Counted from the first letter of the stretch, positions 23,670-32,050 are shown. The stretch is DNA of 37,063 bases from JBBDXA01 sp040902585 (GCA_040902585.1 JBBDXA010000087.1:1-37063); one strand, 5' to 3'. The notes: a model not told the origin generated them from the letters alone. Numbers and translations: made by a program.

Positions 23670-25157
23670 ATGCGAATGACACACGCCGCCGGCAGGATGT
23701 TCACGATACTCCTGCTGATCGTCTCTTCCGTCAGCGGTGCGCAGCAACCTGCGGGCGTCATTCTTAAAGATACGAAGTGGGCGACGCCGTGGTATGTGAT
23801 CACCGGTGACAAGCCGGGGCCGACGGTCATGATCATCGGCGGAGCGCACGGCAACGAACCGGCGGGCGCGTACGCCGCGGAAGAGATCCGCACCTGGCGC
23901 ATCGCCAAAGGCAAGCTCATCATCCTGCCTCGCGCCAACGTGCCGGGCCTTGATGCCAACACGCGATTCCTCCCTGATGCGCCGGCCGAAGTGCGCGACC
24001 TCAACCGCAACTACCCGCGCAAGGCGGACGATCAACCCCACGGCGAACTCGCCAACGCCATCTGGGCGCTCGTGAAGGACGCCAAGCCGGACTGGCTCAT
24101 CGACCTGCACGAAGGCTACGATTTTCACCAGCTCAACAACGACTCCGTCGGTTCCTCCATCATTCACTTCAACACGCCCGACGTGACGCCCTTGGTCGAC
24201 GGCATGCTTGCCCGCGTGAACAAAGCAATCGAAGACCCCAAGCGGCAACTCATCGCCCTTCGCGCCAGCGGCCCTGTCGATGGTTCCCTCGCCCGCGCGG
24301 CGACGAAGCAACTGAAGATTCCCGCGATGATTCTGGAGACCACCTCAAAGGATCAGCGATTGCCCGTGCGGGCCAGGCAGCATCGCATCATGGTGCATCA
24401 CCTGCTCTCGCATCTGGACATGGCCAAGGATGGTCCGCATCAGCTTGCCCCGGCTGCGTCGAAGCAAGCGCTGCGCGTCGCTCTCTTCGATGACGGCGGC
24501 GTGGGCGGCTCAGGCATTCCTAAGCTCGAAGCGATTCTCAGCAAGGCCGGCGCGGTCGTGCGCCGCATCGATGGCGAAGACGTGCGGCAAGGCGTGATCG
24601 CGCAGTTTGATGTGGCCATCTTCAGCGGCGGCAGCGGCAGCGCGCAGGCCAAATCATTGGGCGAAGACGGGCGCAAGCAGGTGAGCGATTATGTCAACGG
24701 CGGCGGCGGTTACGTGGGCATCTGTGCCGGCGCGTACCTGGCCACGACCGGCTACGAATGGTCGCTCAAGATCGTCGACGCCAGGACGCTGCACAAAGGC
24801 AAGGAGTGGCTGCGCGGGCGCGGGGAAGTGCAGATGAAGATCACCGTGGAGGGCCGGGCGATTCTGGGTGATGTGACCGGCGTGTTGCCCGTGATCTACG
24901 CCAACGGGCCGATCGTGGGCCCGGCGATGCTCGATGCAATTCCGGACTTCAAACCGCTGGCGACGTTCGAGACCGAACTGGCGGAGAACGGCACACCGAA
25001 AGGGCTGATGGTGCATACGCCGGCGATCCTGGCGGGTGAGTTCGGCAAGGGGCGGGCGGTGGCGATCAGCCCGCATCCGGAGCAGTCGGCCGACCTGGAA
25101 GCGATGACGCTCCGCCTCATCGAATGGGCTGCCGGTCGGGCAAAACCGATTCGATGA
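23670..25157 (+). CDS. M14-type (succinylglutamate desuccinylase/aspartoacylase-like) peptidase fused to a class-I amidotransferase-like domain
   Basis: The 495-residue product has a signal peptide (FTILLLIVSSVSGA). Residues 40-250 form an M14/AstE-AspA catalytic domain: zinc ligands His60 and Glu63 (GGAHGNEPAG), His147 (DLHEG), substrate Asn112-Arg113 (DLNRNYP) and catalytic Glu223 (MILETTS). Residues 266-490 form a second domain like the biotin-protein-ligase N-terminal (BPL_N)/class-I amidotransferase fold, with nucleophile-type Cys352 (GICAGAYLAT) and a 'SPHPEQS' His/Glu pair. The first domain would remove an acyl or amino acid group. The second may bind or hydrolyse a small amide. It lies 98 bases downstream of the VIT/vWA gene, possibly co-transcribed. 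Start alternatives are the Met at residue 3 and the Met at residue 10. Confidence 0.88.
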   Translation: MRMTHAAGRMFTILLLIVSSVSGAQQPAGVILKDTKWATPWYVITGDKPGPTVMIIGGAHGNEPAGAYAAEEIRTWRIAKGKLIILPRANVPGLDANTRFLPDAPAEVRDLNRNYPRKADDQPHGELANAIWALVKDAKPDWLIDLHEGYDFHQLNNDSVGSSIIHFNTPDVTPLVDGMLARVNKAIEDPKRQLIALRASGPVDGSLARAATKQLKIPAMILETTSKDQRLPVRARQHRIMVHHLLSHLDMAKDGPHQLAPAASKQALRVALFDDGGVGGSGIPKLEAILSKAGAVVRRIDGEDVRQGVIAQFDVAIFSGGSGSAQAKSLGEDGRKQVSDYVNGGGGYVGICAGAYLATTGYEWSLKIVDARTLHKGKEWLRGRGEVQMKITVEGRAILGDVTGVLPVIYANGPIVGPAMLDAIPDFKPLATFETELAENGTPKGLMVHTPAILAGEFGKGRAVAISPHPEQSADLEAMTLRLIEWAAGRAKPIR

Positions 25158-25229
25158 AGCAGAGCGGTCGCGCGGTCCACTTGGCCCGCAGCTTCTACTT
25201 GTAAGACAGGTTCAGCGCGGGCACAGCCC

Positions 25230-25670
25230 TCAAAGGCTGTAGTTGCTGCCGCGTTCGCCTTTGATCTTGGTGCGCTTGAGCGAACCGTCCTTGACCATTT
25301 TGCCGAGGGTGATGTCGGCGCGGTTCTTGCGACCGGAGCTGATCCATTGCTTGTTCACATCGCCCGTCGAGAGTTTCTTCCCGCCCTCCAGGAGCCCGGC
25401 GATGAACTGCTCGCCGGTCTGGGCGAATTTGCCGCGGCGACGGCGACGCTTCTTGCCGCCGGTCTTGCCGGCCGGGGGGGCACTGGGGGCAGCGGCGGCC
25501 GCCTGTTTGAGAAGCTTGGACTTGCGGCCGCGGCGTGATGTCTGCGGCGTGATGCCCAGCGACTGGAATGCCCCGTCGATCTCGGCGATGGCATCCACAT
25601 GCTGCTGACGCTCCTGCTGCAAGCGGTGAATCATCCGCGCCAATTCGGTAACGTTGCCTTGAGTAGCCAT
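25230..25670 (-). CDS. Basic, probably DNA-binding protein: helix, AT-hook-like linker, winged-helix-like C-terminus
   Basis: ATG at 25670 has AAGGAAG five bases upstream. The 146-residue product has an N-terminal amphipathic helix (about 5-37, coiled-coil-like). A lysine/arginine-rich linker follows with 'SRRGRKSK' and 'GKKRRRRRGK' separated by an Ala/Pro run. The C-terminal domain (about 83-146, 'GEQFIAGLLEGGKKLSTGDVN...ITLGKMVKDGSLKRTK') looks like a winged helix. The protein is strongly basic with no signal peptide. This layout suggests a nucleoid-associated or chromatin-like protein, or a regulator. No family name is certain. It is monocistronic in appearance. Confidence 0.8.
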   Translation of the reverse strand: MATQGNVTELARMIHRLQQERQQHVDAIAEIDGAFQSLGITPQTSRRGRKSKLLKQAAAAAPSAPPAGKTGGKKRRRRRGKFAQTGEQFIAGLLEGGKKLSTGDVNKQWISSGRKNRADITLGKMVKDGSLKRTKIKGERGSNYSL

Positions 25671-25765
25671 GTGCTTCCTTATGTAAGTAGTTGAGAACAG
25701 CCACCGGAAATGAGGAATGACAGAAGTATACAGAAGACAACCAATATTGCAATTCGAGGGATTGC

Positions 25766-26191
25766 TCAGTATCGCTCGATCATATACTCAATCCCCCGGC
25801 GCATGACAGTGCGCCATATACGTTCGATATCCGGATCACACTTCGCGTCGCACTCGCTGACCGCTGTAACCAGACAGTGCAGCCACAGTTCATACAACGG
25901 CGGTCGGACATTGAGGTGATTGCGGTCATGTCGGACAGCACGCGCGTCCATCTCCCGCCACGCTTCTTCATTCCCCGAAGCGGCCAGCAACATCACATAC
26001 AACGAGTGCTTCAACTGGCGTTTGAGCCGGCGAAAGTCCGTGCCGACAAACATGTTCCTGACATCTTCGGACGACTTGAGAAACAGGTCGTAGAAACGTT
26101 CCAGGAACTCAGGCTTGCGTACGCATCGCTCCAAGCTGTCGTTCAGGCGGCTCACATCATGCTCAGAGAGCTTCCATGGATCGGATGACAT
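25766..26191 (-). CDS. Single-domain globin
   Basis: The 141-residue product from ATG at 26191 (MSSDPWKLSEHD) has the size of a single globin domain. Helical phrases include 'EFLERFYDLFLKSSEDVRNMF' (A-C region), 'RLKRQLKHSLYVMLLAA' (E) and 'RHDRNHLNVRPPLYELWLHCLVTAV' (F-G). His88 or His92 is the probable proximal haem ligand; His88 fits the 'H-x-R-x-x-L-N-hydrophobic' form I recall for this subgroup. Alternative starts are ATG 26203 and GTG 26233; the latter overlaps the PP2C stop as GTGA. Being last in a two-component cluster suggests O2 or NO sensing or scavenging linked to the phosphatase. A run of eight Ts lies between the stop and this ATG on the coding strand. The globin assignment is confident; the ligand is not. 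Confidence 0.83.
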   Translation of the reverse strand: MSSDPWKLSEHDVSRLNDSLERCVRKPEFLERFYDLFLKSSEDVRNMFVGTDFRRLKRQLKHSLYVMLLAASGNEEAWREMDARAVRHDRNHLNVRPPLYELWLHCLVTAVSECDAKCDPDIERIWRTVMRRGIEYMIERY

Positions 26192-26229
26192 GGATATCAC
26201 CATTCTGAAAAAAAATGTCCTTCGCAGAC

Positions 26230-27468
26230 TCACACCACTTCAATCGCCACCACCGTCAGGTCATCATCGGGAGGAGTCGGCGACGTCCAGCGACGAACCT
26301 CATCCATCATGGCGGTGACACTTTCCTCCAGCGGCAGCGAGCGGATCCTGTCCATCAGCGCCAGCAGCATCTTCCGATTGAACATGGCATCGTCCGCATT
26401 ACGCTGTTCGATCAGCCCGTCGGAGTAGAGATAGAGTCGATCGCCCGGCTGAAGTTCGATCGTCCTCTCATCGTAACTTGCCTCTTCAATGATCCCGATC
26501 GGGTAACCCGGCGAGTCGCAGATCACCGGCGGCTCGGTGCCGGCGCGAACCAGGATCGGGCCCGGATGACCCGCTCCGACAAAGCAGAATTTTCTTTCAA
26601 GCGTATCGAACAGTCCATACAGGATCGTGAAATACTGCTTGAGATCCCAGTCGATCGGGTACGAACGATTCAGACTCGCGGCAAGCGACGCCGGCTGGGT
26701 AATGCTGTAGCCCGGCGGCTCGGGGTGGACACGCATCACCGGTGAATGGCCGTCGAGCTGCGGCTTCAGATGACGATTCACGGTTACCGACAGAAGCGCC
26801 GCCGGCACGCCGTGGCCGCTGACATCCAGAACGTACGCCGCGATGTATCGTTCGTCGATCCGGAAGATATTCAGCGAGTCGCCGCCCAGCTCTTCGCAGG
26901 GATGATACGACCACGCGAAACGAAGATTGCTCACCTCGGGCGGCACCTGCGGCAACCCGGCCTTCTGCACGAGGGCAGCCGCCTCCAGATCGCGCCGCAT
27001 CCGTTTGTTGGCGTCTTCGAGATGCTCGTTCTGCTTCACGAGCTTCCGTTCCAGACGCTGGATGTGCTCGAAGGACCGCTTCATCACCAGTTGCGTCTGC
27101 ACTCGGGCGTGGGCAACGGGGAAGTCAATCGGTTTGGTCACGTAGTCATTGGCGCCGAGTTTCAAGGCCTTGACGATGTCTTCGCTGGAGTCCTTGGCGG
27201 TGACCATCACCACGCACAGGTCCGACTGCGAATGTTCTTCGCGAATGCGGGCGAGTGTTTCGAAGCCGTCAATCCCCGGCATGTTGACATCCAGAAGCAC
27301 GACATCGATCTTCTTTTCCTTGATGACCGCCAGCGCTTCGTAACCATCGCTGGCCGTGAGCACGTCGTGCCCGCGTTTGATCAGCCGTCGCGACAGGAGG
27401 TCGCGATTCATCTCGTTGTCATCGACAACGAGCAGGAGGCCCGTGTGCTCTTGAGTCGGTTCACTCAT
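26230..27468 (-). CDS. Receiver-PP2C (RsbU/SpoIIE-type) serine phosphatase
   Basis: ATG at 27468 overlaps the preceding receiver gene's stop as ATGAGTGA, indicating translational coupling; the longer frame to 27546 lies inside that gene. The 412-residue product has a receiver domain at 10-125 (acidic pocket VVDDNE, phospho-acceptor Asp60, Lys in 'VTKPIDF'). A coiled-coil linker follows at about 130-165 ('LERKLVKQNEHLEDANKRM'), then a PPM/SpoIIE phosphatase domain at about 180-412. Metal motifs include 'EELGGDSLNIF', 'LDVSGHGVPAALLS', 'GAGHPGP', 'YSDGLIEQ' and 'DDDLTVVAI'. In the first motif the second Asp of GGDxxD is Asn, as in several receiver-linked members. By family analogy, phosphorylation releases phosphatase activity on an anti-anti-sigma (STAS) protein. 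No STAS or anti-sigma gene is in the window. Confidence 0.93.
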   Translation of the reverse strand: MSEPTQEHTGLLLVVDDNEMNRDLLSRRLIKRGHDVLTASDGYEALAVIKEKKIDVVLLDVNMPGIDGFETLARIREEHSQSDLCVVMVTAKDSSEDIVKALKLGANDYVTKPIDFPVAHARVQTQLVMKRSFEHIQRLERKLVKQNEHLEDANKRMRRDLEAAALVQKAGLPQVPPEVSNLRFAWSYHPCEELGGDSLNIFRIDERYIAAYVLDVSGHGVPAALLSVTVNRHLKPQLDGHSPVMRVHPEPPGYSITQPASLAASLNRSYPIDWDLKQYFTILYGLFDTLERKFCFVGAGHPGPILVRAGTEPPVICDSPGYPIGIIEEASYDERTIELQPGDRLYLYSDGLIEQRNADDAMFNRKMLLALMDRIRSLPLEESVTAMMDEVRRWTSPTPPDDDLTVVAIEVV

Positions 27469-27841
27469 CGGCCTTTCCGCTGTTGAGCAGGGTGTTGATG
27501 ATTCCGAGGAGTCGTTCGATTTTGACGGGCTTGGTGTCGTATTCATCGCATCCCGCCTCCAGGGCTTTGTGGCGGTCCTCCGCCATGGCGTGGGCCGTCA
27601 GGGCGACGACCGGAATATGCCGCGTGCGTTCATCCGCCTTGATCGTTCGCGTCGCGTCCCATCCGTTGACCACGGGCAGGCTCATGTCCATGAGGATCAG
27701 GGCGGGCGCCTCGGACAAGGCCATATCGATGCCCTGCTGTCCGTCGATCGCCATGACGACTTCAAATCCCCGTCGAACCAGGCGTCGCGACAGCATGTCA
27801 CGGTTCATCTCGTTGTCTTCAACCAGCAGGATCTTCGTCAT
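27461..27841 (-). CDS. Single-domain response regulator (DivK/CheY-like)
   Basis: The 126-residue product from ATG at 27841 (MTKILLVEDN) is a lone receiver domain. The acidic pair is Glu8-Asp9, the phospho-acceptor Asp52 (LILMDMSLP), with Thr in 'VALTAHAMAEDR' and Lys in 'YDTKPVKIERL'. An ATG at 27859 would add six residues. There is no output domain, so it should act as a phosphate shuttle or allosteric partner between the kinase and the receiver-PP2C. It is 42 bases downstream of the kinase gene and overlaps the phosphatase gene by eight bases. Its first 20 residues closely resemble those of the downstream receiver (EMNRDxLSRRL in both), pointing to duplication. Confidence 0.93.
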   Translation of the reverse strand: MTKILLVEDNEMNRDMLSRRLVRRGFEVVMAIDGQQGIDMALSEAPALILMDMSLPVVNGWDATRTIKADERTRHIPVVALTAHAMAEDRHKALEAGCDEYDTKPVKIERLLGIINTLLNSGKADE

Positions 27842-27883
27842 ACGGCAGTTCCGGGACATTATCCCACAGGCGTGTTCATCATC

Positions 27884-30433
27884 TTAACCAGCGACCGGCG
27901 GCTGCACCGATTCCTGTCGCGGCGCCGTCGGCGCGGTCGTGCATTCCCGCACCAGATCATGAACGAGTTTCAAAAGCTCATCGCGCGTGTAAGCGCCCTT
28001 TTGAAGAATGCGATCGACGTTGCCCGTGAGCTGGGCGCGATCCTTTTCGGTCAGTTCCTTGGCGGTGATCACGACCACTGGAATCTTGCGCCAGGCTTCC
28101 TTCTTGCGAAGCTCGAAGAGAAACTCGAAGCCATCCATCTCGGGCATCATCAGGTCCAGCAGGATGAGTTCGGGCACGTTTTCCGCGACCCGCTCCAGGC
28201 CTTCGCGGCCGTTTTTCGCCTCTTCGACGGTCCAGCCTTCCTTCTCGAGCATGTGCCGCAGCAGTTCCTTGACCGCATCATCATCTTCCACCAGCAGCAC
28301 CGGGCAGGGTGGATGTTCGCAGCGATACTTTCGGAGCAGGCTCACCAGGTGGTCTCGATCGACCGGCTTGGTGATGAACTCCGAAGCGCCCAGCGCGTAG
28401 CCCATGTTCTTGTTGTTCGTGATGGTACACATGATGACCGGGATATGCATGAGATCGGGGTCGGACTTGAGAGCGCGAAGCGTGGCCCAGCCATCCATGC
28501 CCGGCATCATGACATCGAGCAGGATCACCGCGGGGCGATCCGTTCGCGCGACGCGCATTCCCTCGGCAGCCGTGGCGCAGCAGCGAACGCTGTAGCCCTC
28601 ACGTGTGAGATGTCGCTCCATCAGATCGCGGGCGGACTGATCGTCATCCACGACCAGAATCAACTCCTGATTGCGACGCGGCGTCTCGCTGCCCGGCTGT
28701 TTGCCCTTCTCACCGGTGTCGTCCGACTTCGACGATGTGCCCGTGCTCGACGCCACGGCGACAGTCACATTCTCGGGAAGCTCGATGGTGAAGGTCGAGC
28801 CTTTGCCCGCCTCACTGTCGACGCGGATGCGCCCGCCCATGACCAGGCAGAACTCCTGCGTGATCGCCAGGCCCAGGCCGGTGCCGCCGTACTTCCGCGT
28901 GGTCGATGCGTCGGCCTGACGGAAGGCTTCAAAGATCGTCGCCATCTGAACGGGCGTCATACCGATGCCGGTATCGTTGACCGTGAAGCGAACCTCCGGG
29001 CCTTCGGTGCCGGCGATGCGGGAGACTTCGATCTTGATCGTGCCGTTCTCGGTGAACTTGCAGGCATTGCTCAGCAGGTTGAAAAGACATTGCCGCACGC
29101 GCGTGACATCGGCATGCATCGAACCGATGTCCGGCGGACACACGACCACCAATTTGTTCTGCTTCTTCTCCGCCAGCTTCTCGCTGGTAACAGCCACCTC
29201 TTCAACCATGCCCTGAATGCTGAATGTTTCCAGGTACAACTCCATGCGGCCCGCTTCGATCTTCGATAAGTCGAGCACGTCATTGATCAGCGAGAGCAGG
29301 TGTTTGCCGGCCGAGTGAATCTTGCGAAGGTCGGGAATGAATTCGCCCTGTCCCGAATCCTCAGCCTCCTCCTCGAGCATTTCGCTGTAGCCGATGATCG
29401 CGTTGAGCGGCGTGCGCAGCTCATGGCTCATGTTGGCGAGGAATTCAGACTTGTGCCGATTGGCAACTTCGAGTGCTTCGGTGCGCTGCACGAGTTCAGC
29501 CGTGCGCTGGGCGATGCGGTCTTCGAGCGTGCGGTTGAATTCCTTGACCTCGTCCAGCAGTTGTTCCTTGCGGCTGATGTTGTCCTTGAGCGAATGAGCC
29601 ATCTCATTGAAACTCTCGGCAAGCTGGCCGAGTTCATCGCGCGAAGTCACAGGGATCATCTGATCCAGATGCCCGTGAGAGATCTGAACCACACGGCTGG
29701 TGAGCTGCTTCACCGGGCGCGTGATGCGCCGGGCGAGCAGGTAGATGATGATTGTGCTCACCGCGAGCAGGACAGCAGTGGAACCGATCCAGAATTTCAC
29801 AAGGGTGGCCGTGAGGCTGCGCAGGTATTCCTTCGTCATGCCCAGCCGGATGAACCCGATGACTCGTTCACCAGTGGCTGTTCCGCCCGCCGGGCGATTG
29901 AGCGGTCCCGCGATCAGGTCATCAGGCGGCTGCTCGATCTTGGCCAGGACCGGAACGATGAACTCGATGAATTGGTTGTCGCCGGCCTCCTCGAAGATGA
30001 CCGGCTCGCGCTGCACGGTCAGTTGCCGGCGATCTTCATCGGAGACTTTCAGCGGCTTCATCCCGCCCGCGATCTCGGCCTTCGCGCCGCCCTGCACCAG
30101 GCAGTTGCCGTCCTCCCGGTACAGATGCACGTAGGCCACTTCCGGATCGCTGGTGGCGTTTCGCGCGGCACCGGCCAGCATCACATCGCTCTCGGTGAAG
30201 ACCGCCAGTTCCGCATTCCGGGCGATGCTCAGCGCCATCGTCTGCCCGCGCTTGATGAATCCCTCCCGCGCCACCTGACTCTGCTGGCGAAGACTGATCA
30301 CCCCGATGACCATGAAGAGAATCAGGAACGTGGGGATGATCGACCAGAAGATTCTGGCGAGAAACGTGGAAGGCGGCTTGAAGATTCGCAGCGGCAAGTT
30401 CAGGCTCTCTTGGCAGGCTGGCAGAAAAGGCAC
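27884..30433 (-). CDS. Hybrid sensor histidine kinase with HAMP and two C-terminal receiver domains
   Basis: The 849-residue product starts at GTG 30433; a TTG at about residue 13 is an alternative, and no Met occurs before residue 41. TM1 is about 27-48, a periplasmic sensor region runs to about 210 with the 'ARNAELAVFTESD...VAYVHLYREDG' pattern common to HAMP-linked sensors, and TM2 is 213-235. The HAMP domain spans 235-290. HisKA has phospho-acceptor His337 (MSHELRTPLN). The HATPase has the N box (LLSNACKF), G1 (DTGIGM) and G2 (GTGLGLAI). Receiver 1 (LLDVMMPGMDG) and receiver 2 (LLDLMMPEMDG) both keep the acceptor Asp and the Lys. The inner-membrane kinase probably feeds the following receiver and receiver-PP2C. 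A MITE-like element lies 47 bases upstream, where the promoter would be expected. Confidence 0.94.
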   Translation of the reverse strand: MPFLPACQESLNLPLRIFKPPSTFLARIFWSIIPTFLILFMVIGVISLRQQSQVAREGFIKRGQTMALSIARNAELAVFTESDVMLAGAARNATSDPEVAYVHLYREDGNCLVQGGAKAEIAGGMKPLKVSDEDRRQLTVQREPVIFEEAGDNQFIEFIVPVLAKIEQPPDDLIAGPLNRPAGGTATGERVIGFIRLGMTKEYLRSLTATLVKFWIGSTAVLLAVSTIIIYLLARRITRPVKQLTSRVVQISHGHLDQMIPVTSRDELGQLAESFNEMAHSLKDNISRKEQLLDEVKEFNRTLEDRIAQRTAELVQRTEALEVANRHKSEFLANMSHELRTPLNAIIGYSEMLEEEAEDSGQGEFIPDLRKIHSAGKHLLSLINDVLDLSKIEAGRMELYLETFSIQGMVEEVAVTSEKLAEKKQNKLVVVCPPDIGSMHADVTRVRQCLFNLLSNACKFTENGTIKIEVSRIAGTEGPEVRFTVNDTGIGMTPVQMATIFEAFRQADASTTRKYGGTGLGLAITQEFCLVMGGRIRVDSEAGKGSTFTIELPENVTVAVASSTGTSSKSDDTGEKGKQPGSETPRRNQELILVVDDDQSARDLMERHLTREGYSVRCCATAAEGMRVARTDRPAVILLDVMMPGMDGWATLRALKSDPDLMHIPVIMCTITNNKNMGYALGASEFITKPVDRDHLVSLLRKYRCEHPPCPVLLVEDDDAVKELLRHMLEKEGWTVEEAKNGREGLERVAENVPELILLDLMMPEMDGFEFLFELRKKEAWRKIPVVVITAKELTEKDRAQLTGNVDRILQKGAYTRDELLKLVHDLVRECTTAPTAPRQESVQPPVAG

Positions 30434-30472
30434 GACTCGATCGGTACCTCGCGCGTCGTTCTCACCTGCGAA

Positions 30473-30480
30473 CTTAATAG
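30473..30480. repeat. Left 8-bp target site duplication (cttaatag)
   Basis: It is identical to 30623-30630 and flanks the MITE-like element directly. The right copy is the native 3' end of the barrel gene: its complement encodes the last Tyr codon and the TAA. Confidence 0.8.
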
Positions 30481-30622
30481 GTACTTGTTTAGCGTGTCCG
30501 GAGCCTGTTTTTCAGGGGTTTTTGCACTGCGACGCCCGATTATTACCGGCTGGATACAGTCGAAACCCTGTTTTGGCGCTGAAAACGCGGTTTTTCAGCC
30601 TTCAGACACGCTAAACAAGTAC
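30481..30622. mobile_element. MITE-like non-autonomous element, 142 bp
   Basis: Perfect 18-base terminal inverted repeats, gtacttgtttagcgtgtc at 30481-30498 and its complement at 30605-30622, bound a 142-base segment with no coding capacity. Direct 8-base copies of cttaatag flank it. An equally consistent parse gives 20-base repeats (ggtac...) with a 6-base ttaata duplication. Partial complementarity continues inward from both ends. It needs a transposase in trans; the donor family is not identified. It sits at the stop codon of the barrel gene and just upstream of the kinase gene, so it may supply or disrupt a promoter or terminator. Confidence 0.85.
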
Positions 30623-30630
30623 CTTAATAG
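30623..30630. repeat. Right 8-bp target site duplication (cttaatag)
   Basis: This copy contains the barrel gene's stop (30624-30626) and its last codon (Tyr). The insertion therefore left the protein intact. Confidence 0.8.
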
Positions 30631-31877
30631 TTGATCTCGAACCCCACGGTGAGGATGTAGGCGGCGCGAAGCCCTTCATCGCGGTTGAGGGGGATGAGGA
30701 TGTTGGCGTTGAGCAGCACATCATCGGTCAAGGCGATCTTGAGTCCGAAGGCCGCGTCAACCTGATTGTCGCCGATGCCGGTGCCCGCCGGCGCGAATCT
30801 CCCGAGGATGTCAAAGGCAATCGTGACGATGGAATCGATGGCGAGGTCGGCTCCGACCGCCAGGCGGACATTGTTCAGTTCATCGTTGCCGGGCACGAAT
30901 TCGTAGCCGATGTTCAAGTGAGGCGTCACGATGCCGATCGCCTTGGCGAGGATGAACTTGATGAGGATCTGCGTTTCGCCGGTGCCCAGGAGATTGTCAT
31001 CATCGCCGGTGGGCAGGGCGACCTGCGCGGCGATCGCCATGTCGGGTAGGTACTCGTGATCACGCAGGAAGTTGTACTTGGTGCGGAGGATGATATCGCC
31101 GATGCCGGTGCGCCGGCCGCCTGTCTGCGAGATCTGGGAATCGCCGCCCACGCCGAAGAAGTGCGGCGACGGCGTCTCGGGCGTGCCGTCCACGACACTC
31201 GCCACCGCGAACGCCTCGGCTCGTGTGCTGACCACCGGCACGACGATGCCCACGTCCCAGCGCGAGGTCACGCCGTAGTTGAAAAACAGCGCGAAGATTT
31301 CCTGATCGAGTGAAAGGTTGATCGCGATCTCGACTTCATCCAGCTCGAACGCGAACGGCGAGGTGGCCGGCCCCAGCATGCCGTCCTTGTTCGCATCCGG
31401 ATGCTGGAAGCGAAGGCGCAGATCCTTGAGACTGTCGCCTTGAAAGTGGGTGAACTTCACATGCGTGAAGCTCGCGCCGAAGTTGATCCGCCCCTTGCCC
31501 AGGGTGATGGCCGATTCCGCCAGCAGCGGGCCGAGGCTGTCCGTGGTGCGTACCGGTTCGCCTGTTTCCAGGTCCAGCGTGAAGCCGGTGACCACGGTGT
31601 TGAACGACGGGAAACGGACGCTGGAGACGAGCGCCTCGTTGAGGTTTTCCAGGCCGCTGAGCGACTGCGTCGTGAAGTGGGCCGCGTGACTGAACATGGT
31701 CGATTCGCCGATCCGGATGCCATCGCCCCCGTAGAGATCGGTGATCACATTCTTCAGATCACCCGCGCGAGCGCCCGTCGCGGTGAGGCCGATGACGGCG
31801 ATCATCGCGACGACGGCGAACCAACGGCGTGCAACAGGCCTGCGAACATGAAGCGCGTTTCCCGAATGGTGCGACAT
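30624..31877 (-). CDS. Outer-membrane beta-barrel protein
   Basis: ATG at 31877 was chosen because GGAG sits six bases upstream; the longer frame to 31922 is rejected. The 417-residue protein has a signal peptide (WFAVVAMIAVIGLTATGARA). Alternating amphipathic strands fill the mature part, e.g. 'GIGDIILRTKYNFL', 'MAIAAQVALPTGDDD', 'TQILIKFILAKA', 'LNIGYEFVPG'. It ends in an aromatic-terminated strand, 'ILTVGFEINY', the kind of C-terminal beta-signal used for barrel assembly. The 'GIGD...ALPTGDDDNLLGTG' pattern resembles the phenol_MetA_deg/transporter barrel group. It is likely a channel or anchor in the outer membrane, upstream of the kinase operon and downstream of the binding protein. The substrate is unknown. 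Confidence 0.87.
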   Translation of the reverse strand: MSHHSGNALHVRRPVARRWFAVVAMIAVIGLTATGARAGDLKNVITDLYGGDGIRIGESTMFSHAAHFTTQSLSGLENLNEALVSSVRFPSFNTVVTGFTLDLETGEPVRTTDSLGPLLAESAITLGKGRINFGASFTHVKFTHFQGDSLKDLRLRFQHPDANKDGMLGPATSPFAFELDEVEIAINLSLDQEIFALFFNYGVTSRWDVGIVVPVVSTRAEAFAVASVVDGTPETPSPHFFGVGGDSQISQTGGRRTGIGDIILRTKYNFLRDHEYLPDMAIAAQVALPTGDDDNLLGTGETQILIKFILAKAIGIVTPHLNIGYEFVPGNDELNNVRLAVGADLAIDSIVTIAFDILGRFAPAGTGIGDNQVDAAFGLKIALTDDVLLNANILIPLNRDEGLRAAYILTVGFEINY

Positions 31878-32050
31878 AGAATCTCCGATCGATACAAGTG
31901 CGGTGCCAAATGAAGAGTCCAAGCAACGACCAGGCGAACAGCTTAACGGATCGGCAGCAACAAGTCAGCAAACGGTCGACGAATTCAAGTGAGCCATGCT
32001 GTGGTAGAAATGTCCAGCGGTTCAGATCGGTTGTCGCCGCCCTGCTTTCC

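Noticed and set aside
26204..26211. Run of eight Ts on the coding strand between phosphatase and globin genes, considered as a slippage site or terminator
   Set aside because: It lies outside the phosphatase frame and upstream of the preferred globin start, and no stable stem precedes it.
27569..29269. Open plus-strand frame of 566 codons antisense to the kinase and receiver genes
   Set aside because: Long antisense frames are expected in GC-rich DNA. The minus strand encodes full HisKA, HATPase and receiver motifs.
30481..30622. Reading the MITE-like segment as an intrinsic terminator of the barrel gene
   Set aside because: The flanking direct duplication and perfect termini fit insertion better, although a terminator effect is still possible.
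29300..30634. Open plus-strand frame of 444 codons over the kinase N-terminus and the MITE-like element
   Set aside because: It crosses the whole mobile element and has no family motif, whereas the opposite strand has a clear HAMP kinase.
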